A DNA stretch of 64,000 nt from Synechococcus sp. WH 8109 (GCF_000161795.2 NZ_CP006882.1:434001-498000), one strand, 5' to 3'; shown: positions 31,994 to 41,776, counted from the first letter of the stretch. The notes: generated by a model not told the origin, from the letters alone. A program made the numbers and translations.

Positions 31994-33657
31994 GCCGCCT
32001 CCTGCAAGGCTTCCAGCCTGGATGGCCGAAGCACCCCCTCCACGCCAAATTGCCGCAGCCTTTGTTCGAGGGTGTCGTTGGCTCCGGCGATGAACAGAAT
32101 GCGGCCCGCCGATCGTGCTTCCTCCACCATGCGTTCGATGGCCAGGGTTGCGGTGACACCGATGCGGGGCACATCAGTGAGGTCAAGGATCAGGACCCTG
32201 TAACTCTGGATCAATCCCATTCGGGCACTGATGCCTTTGGCGGCGCCAAAACTCAGAGGGCCGCGAAGACGAAACAGCATCAAGGCCTTGCCGCAGCGCA
32301 GGATCAGGGCTTCCTCCTCCGGGGAAAGATTGGCGTGAAGTGCATCGCTGGCATCGGAGGGGTTGTCCTCTTCCATCCCTTCCAGTTGGGACCGCGTGAT
32401 CGCATCAACGGTCAACAGGTTGGCCACGAACATCCCCACCAAAACGCCCCAGATCAGATCCCAGAACACCGTCATCAACAGCACGGCGTACATCAGCGCA
32501 GCTGTTTTCGCCGACAGGCGATGGGCGCGGAGCAGAAAGCCCCAATCGATGATGTCGAGGCCGACTTTGATCAGGATTCCCGCCAACAGCGCCGTGGGGA
32601 TCTGTGCCGCAAGGGGGCCTGCCCCCAGCAGTACAAGCAGCAGCACCAGGGAATGGGTCATGCCCGACCAGGGCGTCTGACCACCGGATTTGATGTTGAT
32701 CACTGTTCGCATCGTGGCTCCGGCACCGGGAAGGCCTGAGAGAAACCCGGCCGCAGTGTTGGCGATGCCCTGGCCGATCAGCTCACGGTTGGAGTCGTGG
32801 TTGGTCTGGGTGATGTTGTCGGCCACCAGGGAGGTGAGCAACGAGTCGATCGCCCCGAGCAGGGCGAGAACCATGCCGGCTTTCACCAGCTCTGGCAGGT
32901 GCTGACTGAAATCGGGAACCACCAGTTGCAAGCCCCCCTCCGGGATGGCTCCGATCCGGGCGATGGGTTCAAGGCCCAGCTCCAGCAGTCGGTTGTCGTT
33001 GAACAGCAGCAGCGACAACGGCGTCACAATCAGCAGCGCCAGCAGAGGCGTTGGCACCCATTGGCGTATCCGCAGGGGGGTCAAAAACACCACGGCGAGT
33101 GTCATCAATCCAACTGCGAGCGCAGCTGGATTCCAGCTGGGGGCCTCGATCAGCGAACTCAGGGACGCAACCACGCCGCCCCCGGTGCTCACCCCGATGA
33201 AGGGTCCAAGTTGCAGCACAAGGATGATGAAACCGATCCCCGACATGAAGCCGGAGACCACCGAGTAGGGCACCAGGGTGATGAAGCGCCCCAGCCGCAG
33301 CACCCCGAGCAGGGTTTCGAACACACCACCGATCACCACAGCGGCCATCACCAACGGCAGCATCTCGCCGGCATCGAGATCACGACCGATGCCGATGGCG
33401 GCCAGGCTGGAGACGATCCCTGCCACGGTGACGCTCATGGGTCCGGTGGGTCCGCTCACCTGGGCGGGAGTTCCCCCGAGCAAGGCCGCCAGGAATCCGG
33501 TCACGATGGCGCCATACAGGCCGTAAATGGCGCCGCCTGGTCCCAGGGCGGCATTGCCGAAGGCCAGGGCAAGTGGCAGCGCAACCACGGCGGCCGTCAA
33601 TCCTCCGAGAAGGTCGCCTCGGATGTTGCGTTGATGCAGGCCGTGAATCAGTGCCAT
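31981..33657 (-). CDS. SulP-family anion transporter (BicA-like)
   Basis: 558-residue integral membrane transporter. The first 430 residues have about ten or more hydrophobic segments with the SulP signature AAVVALPLALAFGNAALGPGGAIYGLYGAIVTGF near the N-terminus. The rest is a cytoplasmic STAS domain (ALMLFRLRGPLSFGAAKGIS, then YRVLILDLTDVPRIGVTATL). Length and layout match cyanobacterial BicA, the sodium-dependent bicarbonate transporter, but SulP proteins also carry sulfate or other anions and the sequence alone does not decide. It starts one base after the upstream thioredoxin-like gene. Confidence 0.88.
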   Translation of the reverse strand: MALIHGLHQRNIRGDLLGGLTAAVVALPLALAFGNAALGPGGAIYGLYGAIVTGFLAALLGGTPAQVSGPTGPMSVTVAGIVSSLAAIGIGRDLDAGEMLPLVMAAVVIGGVFETLLGVLRLGRFITLVPYSVVSGFMSGIGFIILVLQLGPFIGVSTGGGVVASLSSLIEAPSWNPAALAVGLMTLAVVFLTPLRIRQWVPTPLLALLIVTPLSLLLFNDNRLLELGLEPIARIGAIPEGGLQLVVPDFSQHLPELVKAGMVLALLGAIDSLLTSLVADNITQTNHDSNRELIGQGIANTAAGFLSGLPGAGATMRTVINIKSGGQTPWSGMTHSLVLLLVLLGAGPLAAQIPTALLAGILIKVGLDIIDWGFLLRAHRLSAKTAALMYAVLLMTVFWDLIWGVLVGMFVANLLTVDAITRSQLEGMEEDNPSDASDALHANLSPEEEALILRCGKALMLFRLRGPLSFGAAKGISARMGLIQSYRVLILDLTDVPRIGVTATLAIERMVEEARSAGRILFIAGANDTLEQRLRQFGVEGVLRPSRLEALQEAAQLI

Positions 33658-33658
33658 C

Positions 33659-34069
33659 TCAGTTCAGACCACTCCAGCGGCTCAGGGCTTCCAGGGACTG
33701 AACTCCCACTTTTCGGCGCCCATCGGGGAGAACCCAGGTGGGATAAGCCCTGATCTTTGCGGCGTTGCAGGCTTCGGCTTGCTCCGGCAGCTGCTTCGGC
33801 TTGCGGCATTCCACATAGGTCAGGTTCGCTCCGGCCTGTTTGCCGAACAGGTTCATCTGCTTGAAACAGGCCGGGCAGGTCCAGGCGCCATAAAACTTGA
33901 CCCCAATCGCCTTCAGATGCTTCGTCAGTTCGAGGGCTTGGGGACTTGAGTCGTGCAGGGGCTCTCCGATCGTGCGGGCCGAGGGAGCGGCCGAACCAGG
34001 TGGGCCACCAACAGCTCCGCCAGCTGCGACCAGCACGGATGTCAGCAGGGATGAAGCCATGCTCCTCAT
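33659..34069 (-). CDS. exported thioredoxin-like protein with CPAC motif
   Basis: 136-residue protein with a hydrophobic N-terminal segment (residues 4-18) followed by an Ala/Gly/Pro-rich stretch, consistent with export or anchoring. The globular part has a thioredoxin-like active site, FYGAWTCPACFKQMNLFGKQA, and a cis-proline-type segment RAYPTWVLPDG. It resembles the thioredoxin domain fused to VKOR in cyanobacteria, but stands alone. A role in periplasmic or lumenal disulfide formation is inferred. It is upstream of and nearly touching the SulP gene, so they are probably co-transcribed. Confidence 0.8.
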   Translation of the reverse strand: MRSMASSLLTSVLVAAGGAVGGPPGSAAPSARTIGEPLHDSSPQALELTKHLKAIGVKFYGAWTCPACFKQMNLFGKQAGANLTYVECRKPKQLPEQAEACNAAKIRAYPTWVLPDGRRKVGVQSLEALSRWSGLN

Positions 34070-34185
34070 GCTGATGCAGTGGTTGGTCTGAAGCTAGGTC
34101 GCATTAAGGCGTTCGGGCTTCCCTCCATGCGGAAGCAACAACGCAAGCCCTGTTGCGGTGAAACTGGGACCACCACTGGACGGGT

Positions 34186-35157
34186 ATGGCAGGCAGCGGA
34201 TACAAGGATTATTTCCAGGTGCTCGGTGTTGATCGCAGCGCCGATGCCAACACCATCAAGAAAGCCTTTCGCAGCCTGGCCCGCCAATACCACCCTGACG
34301 TCAACCCCGGTGATGCCCAGGCTGAAGCGCGGTTCAAAGAGATCAGTGAGGCCTACGAAGTGCTCTCCGATCCCGATAAACGGCGTCGTTATGAGCAATT
34401 CGGCCAGTACTGGAATCAGGCCGGCGGTATGGGCGGGGGAGCCGCGCCCGGGATGGATGTTGACTTCGGTCGCTACGGCAATTTCGACGATTTCATCAAC
34501 GACCTGTTGGGCCGTTTCGGTGGACCGGCCGGCGGTGGTTTCCAGGGCGGTGGATTCCCCGGAGGAGGATTCGCAGGGGGCGGTTTCCCGCGTGGTGCCC
34601 AGGCTTCACGCCCTCCGGTGAATCTGGATGCCGAAGCATCGGTGAATGTGACTTTTTCAGAGGCCTTTCGCGGTGGTGAACGCAGCCTCTCGGTGAACAA
34701 CGAGCGCGTTCAGGTGCGCATTCCTGCTGGAGTGAAGAACGGCTCACGGCTTCGGTTGAAGGGCAAGGGCAACCTGCAACCGGGAACCGGACGTCGGGGC
34801 GATCTCTACCTCAACCTCAAGATTCAGGACCACCCGATCTGGCGCCTGGAGTCGGATCAGCTGCGGGCCGATCTCCCCGTCAGCCTCGATGAACTGGCCC
34901 TTGGAGGCATGGTCTCGGTGATCACGCCCGATGGTGAGGCCCAGGTGAGCATTCCGCCCGGCACCGCCCCGGGCCGCAGTCTGCGGTTGAAGGGCAAAGG
35001 CTGGCCGTCGAAGACCGGTCGCGGTGATCTCCTGCTCACGCTGACGCTGGCCATGCCTGCCTCGTGGAGTGAGGAGGAGCGTCGATTGTTGGAGCAACTG
35101 CGTGCCAAGCGCACGGACCATCCACGTCAAGAGTGGCTTCGTTCGGCGGCCCTCTGA
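34186..35157 (+). CDS. DnaJ-type co-chaperone without zinc finger (CbpA-like)
   Basis: 323-residue Hsp40. The J domain is at residues 5-72, with the HPD motif in ARQYHPDVNPGD. A Gly/Phe-rich region follows (residues 80-145, with repeated GGGF), then the two C-terminal beta-domains (VNVTFSEAFRGGERSL and later GKGWPSKTGRGDLLLTL). The cysteine-rich zinc finger of DnaJ is absent, as in CbpA. It stimulates DnaK ATPase in protein folding. It is 39 bases upstream of hemB. Confidence 0.93.
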   Translation: MAGSGYKDYFQVLGVDRSADANTIKKAFRSLARQYHPDVNPGDAQAEARFKEISEAYEVLSDPDKRRRYEQFGQYWNQAGGMGGGAAPGMDVDFGRYGNFDDFINDLLGRFGGPAGGGFQGGGFPGGGFAGGGFPRGAQASRPPVNLDAEASVNVTFSEAFRGGERSLSVNNERVQVRIPAGVKNGSRLRLKGKGNLQPGTGRRGDLYLNLKIQDHPIWRLESDQLRADLPVSLDELALGGMVSVITPDGEAQVSIPPGTAPGRSLRLKGKGWPSKTGRGDLLLTLTLAMPASWSEEERRLLEQLRAKRTDHPRQEWLRSAAL

Positions 35158-35196
35158 TCGGGTGACCCTTACGATCACACCTTGTGTTTGGGTCTG

Positions 35197-36198
35197 ATGG
35201 AGCTCACCTACCGCCCCCGTCGCCTTCGGCGTACGCCCGCCCTACGCGCCATGGTGCGTGAGCACAGCCTCTCGGCTGCAGACTTCATTTATCCCCTCTT
35301 TGTGCATGAAGGCGCTGAGGTGGAGCCAATCGCTGCCATGCCTGGTGCCAGCCGTTGGAGCCTTTCGGCCCTCACCGGCGAAGTGCAGCGTGCCTACGAC
35401 CTTGGGGTTCGTTGCATCGTTCTCTTCCCCAAGGTGTCTGAGGGACTGAAGACCGAAGACGGGGCTGAGTGCTTCAACGCCAATGGCCTCATTCCACGGG
35501 CGATCCGCCAGATCAAGGAAGCCATCCCCGAGATGGCGATCATGACCGACGTCGCCCTCGATCCCTATTCCTGCGATGGTCATGACGGGATCGTCAGCCA
35601 GGACGGCGTGGTCCTCAACGACGAGACGATTGAACTGCTCTGCAAGCAGGCCGTTGTGCAGGCTGAAGCGGGCGCTGATCTGATCGGTCCCAGCGACATG
35701 ATGGATGGCCGGGTCGGTGCCATCCGGGAAGCCCTCGACGACGAAGGCTTTGAACATGTGGGCATCATCAGTTACACGGCGAAGTACTCCTCCGCGTACT
35801 ACGGCCCCTTCCGTGAGGCCCTCGATTCCGCTCCGCGTGCCGCCGGCAGCAAGCCGATCCCCAAAAACAAAGACACGTATCAGATGGATCCCGCCAATGC
35901 TCGGGAAGCCATCACAGAAGCACAGCTCGACGAGCAGGAGGGTGCCGACATCATGATGGTTAAGCCTGGTTTGGCTTATCTCGACATCATCCACCGTCTG
36001 CGCGAGGAGTCGGAACTCCCCATCGCTGCCTACAACGTTAGTGGTGAGTATTCGATGGTGAAGGCCGCGGCGGAGCGGGGCTGGATCGATGAAAAAGCCG
36101 TTGTGCTGGAGACGTTGCTGAGCTTCAAGCGCGCCGGTGCTGATCTGATCCTCACCTACCACGCCTGCGATGCAGCGGCTTGGTTGAAGGAGGCTTGA
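35197..36198 (+). CDS. hemB: delta-aminolevulinic acid dehydratase (porphobilinogen synthase)
   Basis: 333-residue enzyme joining two 5-aminolevulinate molecules into porphobilinogen for chlorophyll, bilin and heme. The two Schiff-base lysines lie in SYTAKYSSAYYGPF and MMVKPGLAYLDI. The metal region reads DVALDPYSCDGHDGIV, aspartate-rich with one cysteine, as in the magnesium-dependent plant/cyanobacterial type rather than the three-cysteine zinc type. The start is ATG at 35197; an in-frame TTG at 35182 adds only five residues. Confidence 0.97.
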   Translation: MELTYRPRRLRRTPALRAMVREHSLSAADFIYPLFVHEGAEVEPIAAMPGASRWSLSALTGEVQRAYDLGVRCIVLFPKVSEGLKTEDGAECFNANGLIPRAIRQIKEAIPEMAIMTDVALDPYSCDGHDGIVSQDGVVLNDETIELLCKQAVVQAEAGADLIGPSDMMDGRVGAIREALDDEGFEHVGIISYTAKYSSAYYGPFREALDSAPRAAGSKPIPKNKDTYQMDPANAREAITEAQLDEQEGADIMMVKPGLAYLDIIHRLREESELPIAAYNVSGEYSMVKAAAERGWIDEKAVVLETLLSFKRAGADLILTYHACDAAAWLKEA

Positions 36199-36202
36199 TC
36201 CG

Positions 36203-36601
36203 ATGGCAGCAGCCGATCAACCCAAGGGTGTGGATCGTCTCGGTCACGTTGCGATCCGTGTTGAGAACGTCGATCGGGCTGTTGCCTTCTACACCGATCT
36301 GGGCATGCGTCTGGTCTGGCGTGCCAACGACTGGTGCTATCTGGAAGCCGGGGAAGGTCGCGATGGACTCGCCCTGTTAGGCCCGGATTACAAAGCTGCT
36401 GGCCCACATTTCGCCTTCCATTTCCGCGATCGTGCGGAGGTGGATGTGATTCACGATCGTCTCAAAGCGCAGGGTGTGCACGTTGGTGCCGTCCATGACC
36501 ACCGCGACGGCACGGCGTCTTTTTATCTGAAAGACCCGGAAGGCAACTGGCTCGAAATGCTTTATGAACCCCCCGGTGGCATCCCCTCCAACTGCAACTG
36601 A
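36203..36601 (+). CDS. gloA: glyoxalase I-like VOC-family enzyme
   Basis: 132-residue vicinal oxygen chelate protein, probably lactoylglutathione lyase removing methylglyoxal. Metal-ligand positions are visible: RLGHVAIRVENVDRAVAFYTDLG (His), GPHFAFHF (His) and DPEGNWLEML (Glu). The gene starts four bases after the hemB stop and its 3' end overlaps mutS2 by 38 bases, so it is part of the dnaJ-hemB-gloA-mutS2 run. Confidence 0.87.
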   Translation: MAAADQPKGVDRLGHVAIRVENVDRAVAFYTDLGMRLVWRANDWCYLEAGEGRDGLALLGPDYKAAGPHFAFHFRDRAEVDVIHDRLKAQGVHVGAVHDHRDGTASFYLKDPEGNWLEMLYEPPGGIPSNCN

Positions 36602-39002
36602 CTTGAGTCAAGGGGTGGACCGGGCTCAGCAGGAAACCCTTGAACTGCTGGAGTGGCATCGGGTCTGTGACCATCTCAGTGGCTTTGCCAGCACCGGCAT
36701 GGGTCGTGATGCGGCTCGGGTTCAACCGCTGCCCGCCAGCCTGGAGGAGTCGAAACAGCGCCTGGCCGAGACGGTTGAAATGGCGGTGCTCGATGACCTC
36801 ACTGAGGGGGGGCTCAGCTTCCGCGGTGTGCAGAATCTCGAGCCCGTTGTGCTGCGCTGCAGCAAGGGAGGCGTGGCCTCCGGTGAAGAGCTGCTGGCCG
36901 TGGCGGAAACGTTGGCAGCGGCCCGTCGCCTGCGCCGTCAGACCGACGACCCCGAGCTGCGCCCGGTGTGCACCGCGTTGATCGAAACGATGGTGACGCT
37001 GCCGGAGTTGGAGCAGCGGCTCAAATTTGCGCTCGAAGAGGGCGGCCGCGTTGCTGATCGCGCCAGCTCGGCGTTGTCGGCGTTGCGGCATCAATGGAAC
37101 GGTCTGCGCCAGGAACGTCGCGACAAACTTCAGGAGCTGCTGCGGCGTCTGGCCCCATCCCTGCAGGACAGTGTCATCGCCGAGCGTCATGGCCGTCCGG
37201 TTTTGGCTGTGAAGGCCGGTGCGGTGAGCCAGGTGCCGGGGCAGGTTCACGACAGTTCGGCCTCAGGCAGCACCCTCTTTGTCGAACCCCGGTCGGTGCT
37301 CACCATGGGCAACAAGCTGGTGGAGCTGGAGTCCCGCATCAGGGATGAGGAACGCAAGGTGTTGGCGGAGCTGAGTGCTCTGGTGGCTGAAGAGGCGTCC
37401 GTCCTCAACCAGGTGGTAGCCGTGCTGCGCGCGCTTGATCTTGCACTGGCCCGTGGGCGTTATGGCCGCTGGCTTGGTGGCGTTGAGCCTCAGCTTGAGG
37501 CGGCATCGGAGGCTCCGTTTCGCTTTTCAGGTCTGCGGCACCCACTGTTGGTGTGGCAGCACAAACGGGCGGACGGGCCGCCCGTGGTTCCCATCTCGCT
37601 GGAGGTGTCGCCGGAGCTGCGGGTGGTGGCGATCACCGGGCCGAACACCGGTGGCAAAACGGTCACCCTGAAAAGCATTGGCCTCGCTGCACTTATGGCA
37701 CGCGCCGGCATGCTTTTGCCCTGTTCGGGGCAACCCTCCCTGCCCTGGTGTGCCCAGGTGCTGGCGGACATCGGAGATGAGCAATCCCTTCAGCAGAGCT
37801 TGTCCACCTTCAGTGGCCATGTGAAGCGCATCGGGCGCATTCTTGAGGCGCTGCACCGCGGTGGTTCTCCTGCCCTGGTACTGCTGGATGAGGTGGGTGC
37901 TGGAACGGATCCCAGCGAGGGAACGGCCCTGGCCACGGCTCTGCTCAAGGCTCTTGCGGATCGGGCTCGGCTCACGATTGCCACCACCCACTTCGGTGAA
38001 CTCAAGGCCCTCAAATATGACGATGCTCGTTTTGAGAATGCCTCTGTTGCCTTCAATCCTGAGACCTTGTCCCCCACCTATGAATTGCTGTGGGGAATTC
38101 CGGGACGCAGCAATGCACTGGCGATCGCGACGCGCCTGGGGCTCGATTCGGATGTGCTTCACCAGGCCCAGCAGCTTCTGGCTCCAGGCGGTGATGGTGA
38201 GGTGAACAGTGTGATCCGTGGCTTGGAGGAGCAACGGCAGCGCCAGCAGGCCGCGGCAGAAGACGCTGCAGCACTCCTGGCCCGCACGGAGCTGCTGCAC
38301 GAGGAGTTGCTGCAGCGCTGGCAGAAGCAAAAGCAGCAGACCGCGCAACGCCAGGAGCAGGGCCGTCAACGCTTGGAGCAGTCGATCCGTCAGGGCCAGA
38401 AGGAGGTTCGCACCCTGATTCGCCGGCTGCGTGATGAGCGCGCGGATGGCGAAACCGCGCGAAAGGCCGGGCAACGGTTACGCAGCTTGGAAGACCATCA
38501 CCGCCCAACCCCTGAACGGCGTGCACCCAAGCCGGGCTGGCGTCCGTCTGTGGGGGATCGCGTGCGCTTGCTCGCCCTCGGCAAGGCCGCAGATGTGTTG
38601 GCCATCACCGATGACGGCCTTCAGCTGACGGTTCGTTGTGGGGTGATGCGCACCACGGTGGATCTGGCGGCGGTGGAAAGCCTGGATGGGCGTAAGCCGG
38701 AGCCGCCTCCAAAGCCAGTGGTGAAGGTGCAAGCCCGTTCAGTCGGTGGCGGCGGTGCACAGGTGCGCACCAGTCGCAACACCCTTGATGTGCGTGGCAT
38801 GCGGGTGCATGAGGCTGAAGCGGCGGTTGAGGAATGCTTGCGCTGTGCCGATGGTCCGGTTTGGGTGATCCATGGCATCGGCACGGGCAAGCTCAAGCGC
38901 GGCCTGCGCGCCTGGCTGGACACTGTGCCCTACGTGGAACGGGTGACGGATGCCGAGCAGGGGGATGGCGGACCGGGCTGCAGCGTTGTTTGGGTGCGCT
39001 GA
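36564..39002 (+). CDS. mutS2: MutS2 family ATPase with Smr nuclease domain
   Basis: 812-residue MutS homologue lacking the mismatch-recognition domain. It has the MutS core and clamp helices, Walker A VAITGPNTGGKTVTLKSIGL near residue 355, Walker B LVLLDEVGAGTDPSEGTALA, a long Gln/Arg/Glu-rich coiled coil (about residues 550-640), and a C-terminal Smr domain with LDVRGMRVHEAEAAVEECL and WVIHGIGTGKLKRGLRAWL. MutS2 proteins act in suppressing recombination or in rescuing collided ribosomes. The ATG at 36564 lies inside the gloA end. Confidence 0.94.
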   Translation: MNPPVASPPTATDLSQGVDRAQQETLELLEWHRVCDHLSGFASTGMGRDAARVQPLPASLEESKQRLAETVEMAVLDDLTEGGLSFRGVQNLEPVVLRCSKGGVASGEELLAVAETLAAARRLRRQTDDPELRPVCTALIETMVTLPELEQRLKFALEEGGRVADRASSALSALRHQWNGLRQERRDKLQELLRRLAPSLQDSVIAERHGRPVLAVKAGAVSQVPGQVHDSSASGSTLFVEPRSVLTMGNKLVELESRIRDEERKVLAELSALVAEEASVLNQVVAVLRALDLALARGRYGRWLGGVEPQLEAASEAPFRFSGLRHPLLVWQHKRADGPPVVPISLEVSPELRVVAITGPNTGGKTVTLKSIGLAALMARAGMLLPCSGQPSLPWCAQVLADIGDEQSLQQSLSTFSGHVKRIGRILEALHRGGSPALVLLDEVGAGTDPSEGTALATALLKALADRARLTIATTHFGELKALKYDDARFENASVAFNPETLSPTYELLWGIPGRSNALAIATRLGLDSDVLHQAQQLLAPGGDGEVNSVIRGLEEQRQRQQAAAEDAAALLARTELLHEELLQRWQKQKQQTAQRQEQGRQRLEQSIRQGQKEVRTLIRRLRDERADGETARKAGQRLRSLEDHHRPTPERRAPKPGWRPSVGDRVRLLALGKAADVLAITDDGLQLTVRCGVMRTTVDLAAVESLDGRKPEPPPKPVVKVQARSVGGGGAQVRTSRNTLDVRGMRVHEAEAAVEECLRCADGPVWVIHGIGTGKLKRGLRAWLDTVPYVERVTDAEQGDGGPGCSVVWVR

Positions 39003-39024
39003 GCTGGTTCAGCCGTTTCAGTGG

Positions 39025-40203
39025 CTAACGGATCGCTTCACCATCCGCATCGAACAACCGCCAGCCTGTGGGGTCAGGGTCGAGGTGGATGGCATCGCCG
39101 GCAGTGATGTTGATCTCCGTTGAACCTCTGACCTGGATCAGTTGATCACCATCCAGGAGCCGACAGGTGAGGATCTGCTCATTGCCCAGACGCTCGCAAT
39201 GGCTCACCTCGGCTTGGAGGTTCCGGTTCGTTGCCGGTGCCAGATGCCAGTGTTCAGGCCTCAATCCTGCGGTGAGGTTTTGGCCTTCTCGTTGAAGTAA
39301 AGGCGCGACCATTGCGCCTTCAACCTGAATGCGCTTGTTCCCCAGAATCAGAGTTGCGTTGGGTCCCACCGTGACGGGCAACAGGCTCATCGCTGGGCTG
39401 CCAATGAACTGGGCCACGAAGATGTTGGAGGGCCATCTGTACAACTCCATGGGGGTCCCGAGTTGCTGCAGGCGCCCTTGGTTCAACACAGCGATGCGGT
39501 TCCCCATGGTCATCGCTTCCACCTGGTCGTGGGTCACATAAACCGTCGTTGTTCCCAGTTCACGCTGCAGCTCGACGATTCTTTGGCGCGTGCTCGTTCT
39601 GAGTTTGGCGTCGAGATTGCTCAGCGGTTCATCCATCAAAAACACCTCAGGATTGCGCGCCATGGCGCGTCCGAGGGCGACCCGTTGTTTCTGTCCGCCG
39701 GACAGTTCCTTCGGCCTTCGATCCAGCAATTCTGTGAGTTCAAGAGATCTGGCAATGGTGTTCACCCGGGCTTCGATTCGGTCTTCTCTGACCGACCGCA
39801 CCCTCAGTGGTTTGGGTAAGGCGCGCGTGGCTTGAAAGGCTTGATCTTGGATGCGCTGGACTATTGATTTCGCCTGGCTTCTGCGCAGTCCAAAACTGAG
39901 GTTGTCCCGCACGCTGAGATGCGGGTAGAGCGCATAGCTCTGGAACACCATGGCGACGTTGCGGCGCGCTGGCGGCACATCGCTGATGGGCCGGGAACCG
40001 ATTTTGATTTCGCCGCTGGTGGGGCTGTCGAGACCAGCGAGCAGTCGCAGCAAGGTGCTTTTCCCGCACCCCGAGGGACCGACTAGCACCAAAAACTCGC
40101 CATCGTTGATCGTCAGATCCAACTGACGAATCACCTCAACGGGATCACTGCCGCCGCGTCCTGGGAAGGTCTTGCTGAGGTCTTCGAAACGGACGCCGGC
40201 CAA
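39025..40203 (-). CDS. sugar ABC transporter ATPase, MalK/UgpC/GgtA type
   Basis: 392-residue ABC ATPase. The nucleotide-binding domain has Walker A LVGPSGCGKSTLLRLLAG, the Q-loop MVFQSYALYPHLSVRDNLSFGL, signature LSGGQKQRVALGRAMA, Walker B VFLMDEPLSNLDAKLR, and the H-loop THDQVEAMTMG. Residues about 260-392 form the TOBE/OB regulatory domain of MalK-type proteins. No permease or binding-protein genes are adjacent, so it probably energises a transporter encoded elsewhere, for example a glucosylglycerol/sucrose system, which is inference. Divergent from obgE. Confidence 0.9.
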   Translation of the reverse strand: MAGVRFEDLSKTFPGRGGSDPVEVIRQLDLTINDGEFLVLVGPSGCGKSTLLRLLAGLDSPTSGEIKIGSRPISDVPPARRNVAMVFQSYALYPHLSVRDNLSFGLRRSQAKSIVQRIQDQAFQATRALPKPLRVRSVREDRIEARVNTIARSLELTELLDRRPKELSGGQKQRVALGRAMARNPEVFLMDEPLSNLDAKLRTSTRQRIVELQRELGTTTVYVTHDQVEAMTMGNRIAVLNQGRLQQLGTPMELYRWPSNIFVAQFIGSPAMSLLPVTVGPNATLILGNKRIQVEGAMVAPLLQREGQNLTAGLRPEHWHLAPATNRNLQAEVSHCERLGNEQILTCRLLDGDQLIQVRGSTEINITAGDAIHLDPDPTGWRLFDADGEAIR

Positions 40204-40261
40204 CGACAGAGCTGCAGCGGCTGAATCTTAGGGTTATGGATTGGATTGAGCCGGCAGCACC

Positions 40262-41251
40262 GTGCAGTTCATCGATCAGGCACGGATCACGGTCCGAGGC
40301 GGGCGCGGCGGTGATGGCATCGCTGCATTTCGCCGTGAAAAGTATGTGCCCGCTGGAGGCCCCTCCGGAGGTGACGGCGGGTGTGGGGCTCCAGTGGTTC
40401 TCGAGGCCGACAGCAACCTGCAAACCCTGCTCGATTTCAAATACAAACGCCTGTTCGCTGCTGACGATGGGCGACGCGGTGGTCCGAACAAATGCACCGG
40501 CGCATCAGGGAAAGACCTGGTGATCAAGGTGCCTTGCGGCACGGAGGTGCGCCATCTGCGCACCGGCATTCTTCTCGGCGACCTCACCACCCCGGGTGAT
40601 CGTCTCACTGTTGCCTTCGGTGGGCGAGGTGGTTTGGGCAATGCCCATTACCTGAGCAATCGCAACCGCGCTCCGGAGAAATTCACCGAGGGCCGTGAGG
40701 GTGAGGAATGGCCCCTCCAGCTGGAACTCAAGTTGCTGGCTGAGGTGGGCATCATTGGTCTTCCCAATGCCGGCAAAAGCACCTTGATCGCCGTGCTGTC
40801 GGCAGCACGACCCAAGATTGCCGATTACCCCTTCACCACTTTGGTTCCCAACCTTGGTGTGGTGCGCCGCCCCAGTGGAGATGGAACCGTGTTCGCGGAT
40901 ATTCCAGGCTTGATTGAGGGGGCCGCCCAGGGCGCTGGTCTTGGCCACGACTTTCTGCGTCACATCGAACGCACCCGTCTGCTGATCCACCTCGTGGACG
41001 CAGGATCCGAGGATCCCGTGGCTGACCTGAACGTCGTCCAGCAGGAGCTGGAGGCCTATGGCCATGGTCTGGTTGATCGGCCACGTCTGTTGGTGATCAA
41101 CAAGCAGGAGTTGGTGACAGAAGAGGATCTCCCGACGTTGCGGCAAGACCTCGAAGCGGCGAGTGGTCGTCCTGTGCTGTGCATTTCAGCCGCCATGGGA
41201 ACCAACCTCGATCAGCTGTTGGCCGAAACCTGGGCCGAGCTCGGGGTGTGA
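40262..41251 (+). CDS. obg: ribosome-associated GTPase ObgE/CgtA
   Basis: 329-residue essential GTPase of 50S assembly and stress signalling. The N-terminal glycine-rich Obg domain spans residues 1-158 ([31 protein letters not shown]). The G domain shows G1 [10 protein letters not shown], switch with [14 protein letters not shown]3 DIPGLIEGA, and NKQE in LLVINKQEL as G4. The extra C-terminal OCT domain is absent. The start codon is GTG at 40262. Confidence 0.96.
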   Translation: MQFIDQARITVRGGRGGDGIAAFRREKYVPAGGPSGGDGGCGAPVVLEADSNLQTLLDFKYKRLFAADDGRRGGPNKCTGASGKDLVIKVPCGTEVRHLRTGILLGDLTTPGDRLTVAFGGRGGLGNAHYLSNRNRAPEKFTEGREGEEWPLQLELKLLAEVGIIGLPNAGKSTLIAVLSAARPKIADYPFTTLVPNLGVVRRPSGDGTVFADIPGLIEGAAQGAGLGHDFLRHIERTRLLIHLVDAGSEDPVADLNVVQQELEAYGHGLVDRPRLLVINKQELVTEEDLPTLRQDLEAASGRPVLCISAAMGTNLDQLLAETWAELGV

Positions 41252-41344
41252 GTTGATGCTCAAGACAATCTTCATGTGATCAGCCACACCAATGCTTGTG
41301 GCCTGAACACGGGAGAGCCATAACGGGAATGTCTCTCCCATGAC

Positions 41345-41527
41345 ATGACCTTTTACACCTGTCTGGACAAGAAAGGCGACGTGATTGCCCGGTGCCAAAC
41401 GAAAGAAGATGTTGCTGTGCTTCAACGCATGGGACGCCCGATCGCTGAAGTGAAGGCGATGCGTAAAGAGGAGGCTGTCGTCTGCAGCCTGACCGGCAGC
41501 CCCTCTGACTACAACGAGGACTACTGA
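41345..41527 (+). CDS. small unknown protein, 60 aa
   Basis: The product MTFYTCLDKKGDVIARCQTK... is soluble with three cysteines (residues 6, 17 and 47) and ends in an acidic DYNEDY tail. There is no signal or membrane segment. Good codon use and the ATG 93 bases after obg make it a likely real gene. I do not recognise a domain. Confidence 0.7.
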   Translation: MTFYTCLDKKGDVIARCQTKEDVAVLQRMGRPIAEVKAMRKEEAVVCSLTGSPSDYNEDY

Positions 41528-41557
41528 GCCCTCGTTGGATCTCCGTCGCAGGTTGAC

Positions 41558-41776
41558 TCAGTCGTCATAGACGCGGCACTCGTCTGCATCGGGATTGGCC
41601 TCGCAATGCAGCTCGAGCGAGGTGGGGTCGTGGCTGTCGTCGGGGTGGTGCTCCTTGTATTCCTCCAGCGACTTCAGCTCATCGGTGAGGTGACGAACCT
41701 TGGCCTCGTCACCAGCTGCCTTGGCAGCTTCGATTTCCGATTGATCCTTCTGGATGTGTTCGTCGATGGACTTCAT
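41558..41776 (-). CDS. cp12: CP12-type regulator of the Calvin cycle
   Basis: 72-residue, highly charged and probably disordered protein. CP12 binds GAPDH and phosphoribulokinase in the dark and switches off carbon fixation. The C-terminus LHCEANPDADECRVYDD is the diagnostic CP12 end, with the redox cysteine pair spaced C-x8-C. The canonical central AWDxVEE core and the N-terminal cysteine pair are absent. The N-terminal part is a Lys/Glu/Asp-rich helix. The short form is what I would expect in marine picocyanobacteria, from memory of the family. Confidence 0.85.
   Translation of the reverse strand: MKSIDEHIQKDQSEIEAAKAAGDEAKVRHLTDELKSLEEYKEHHPDDSHDPTSLELHCEANPDADECRVYDD

Noticed and set aside
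32797-33753. 318-codon + strand ORF opposite the SulP gene
   Set aside because: His/Gln/Gly-rich shadow; the minus strand encodes a full SulP transporter.
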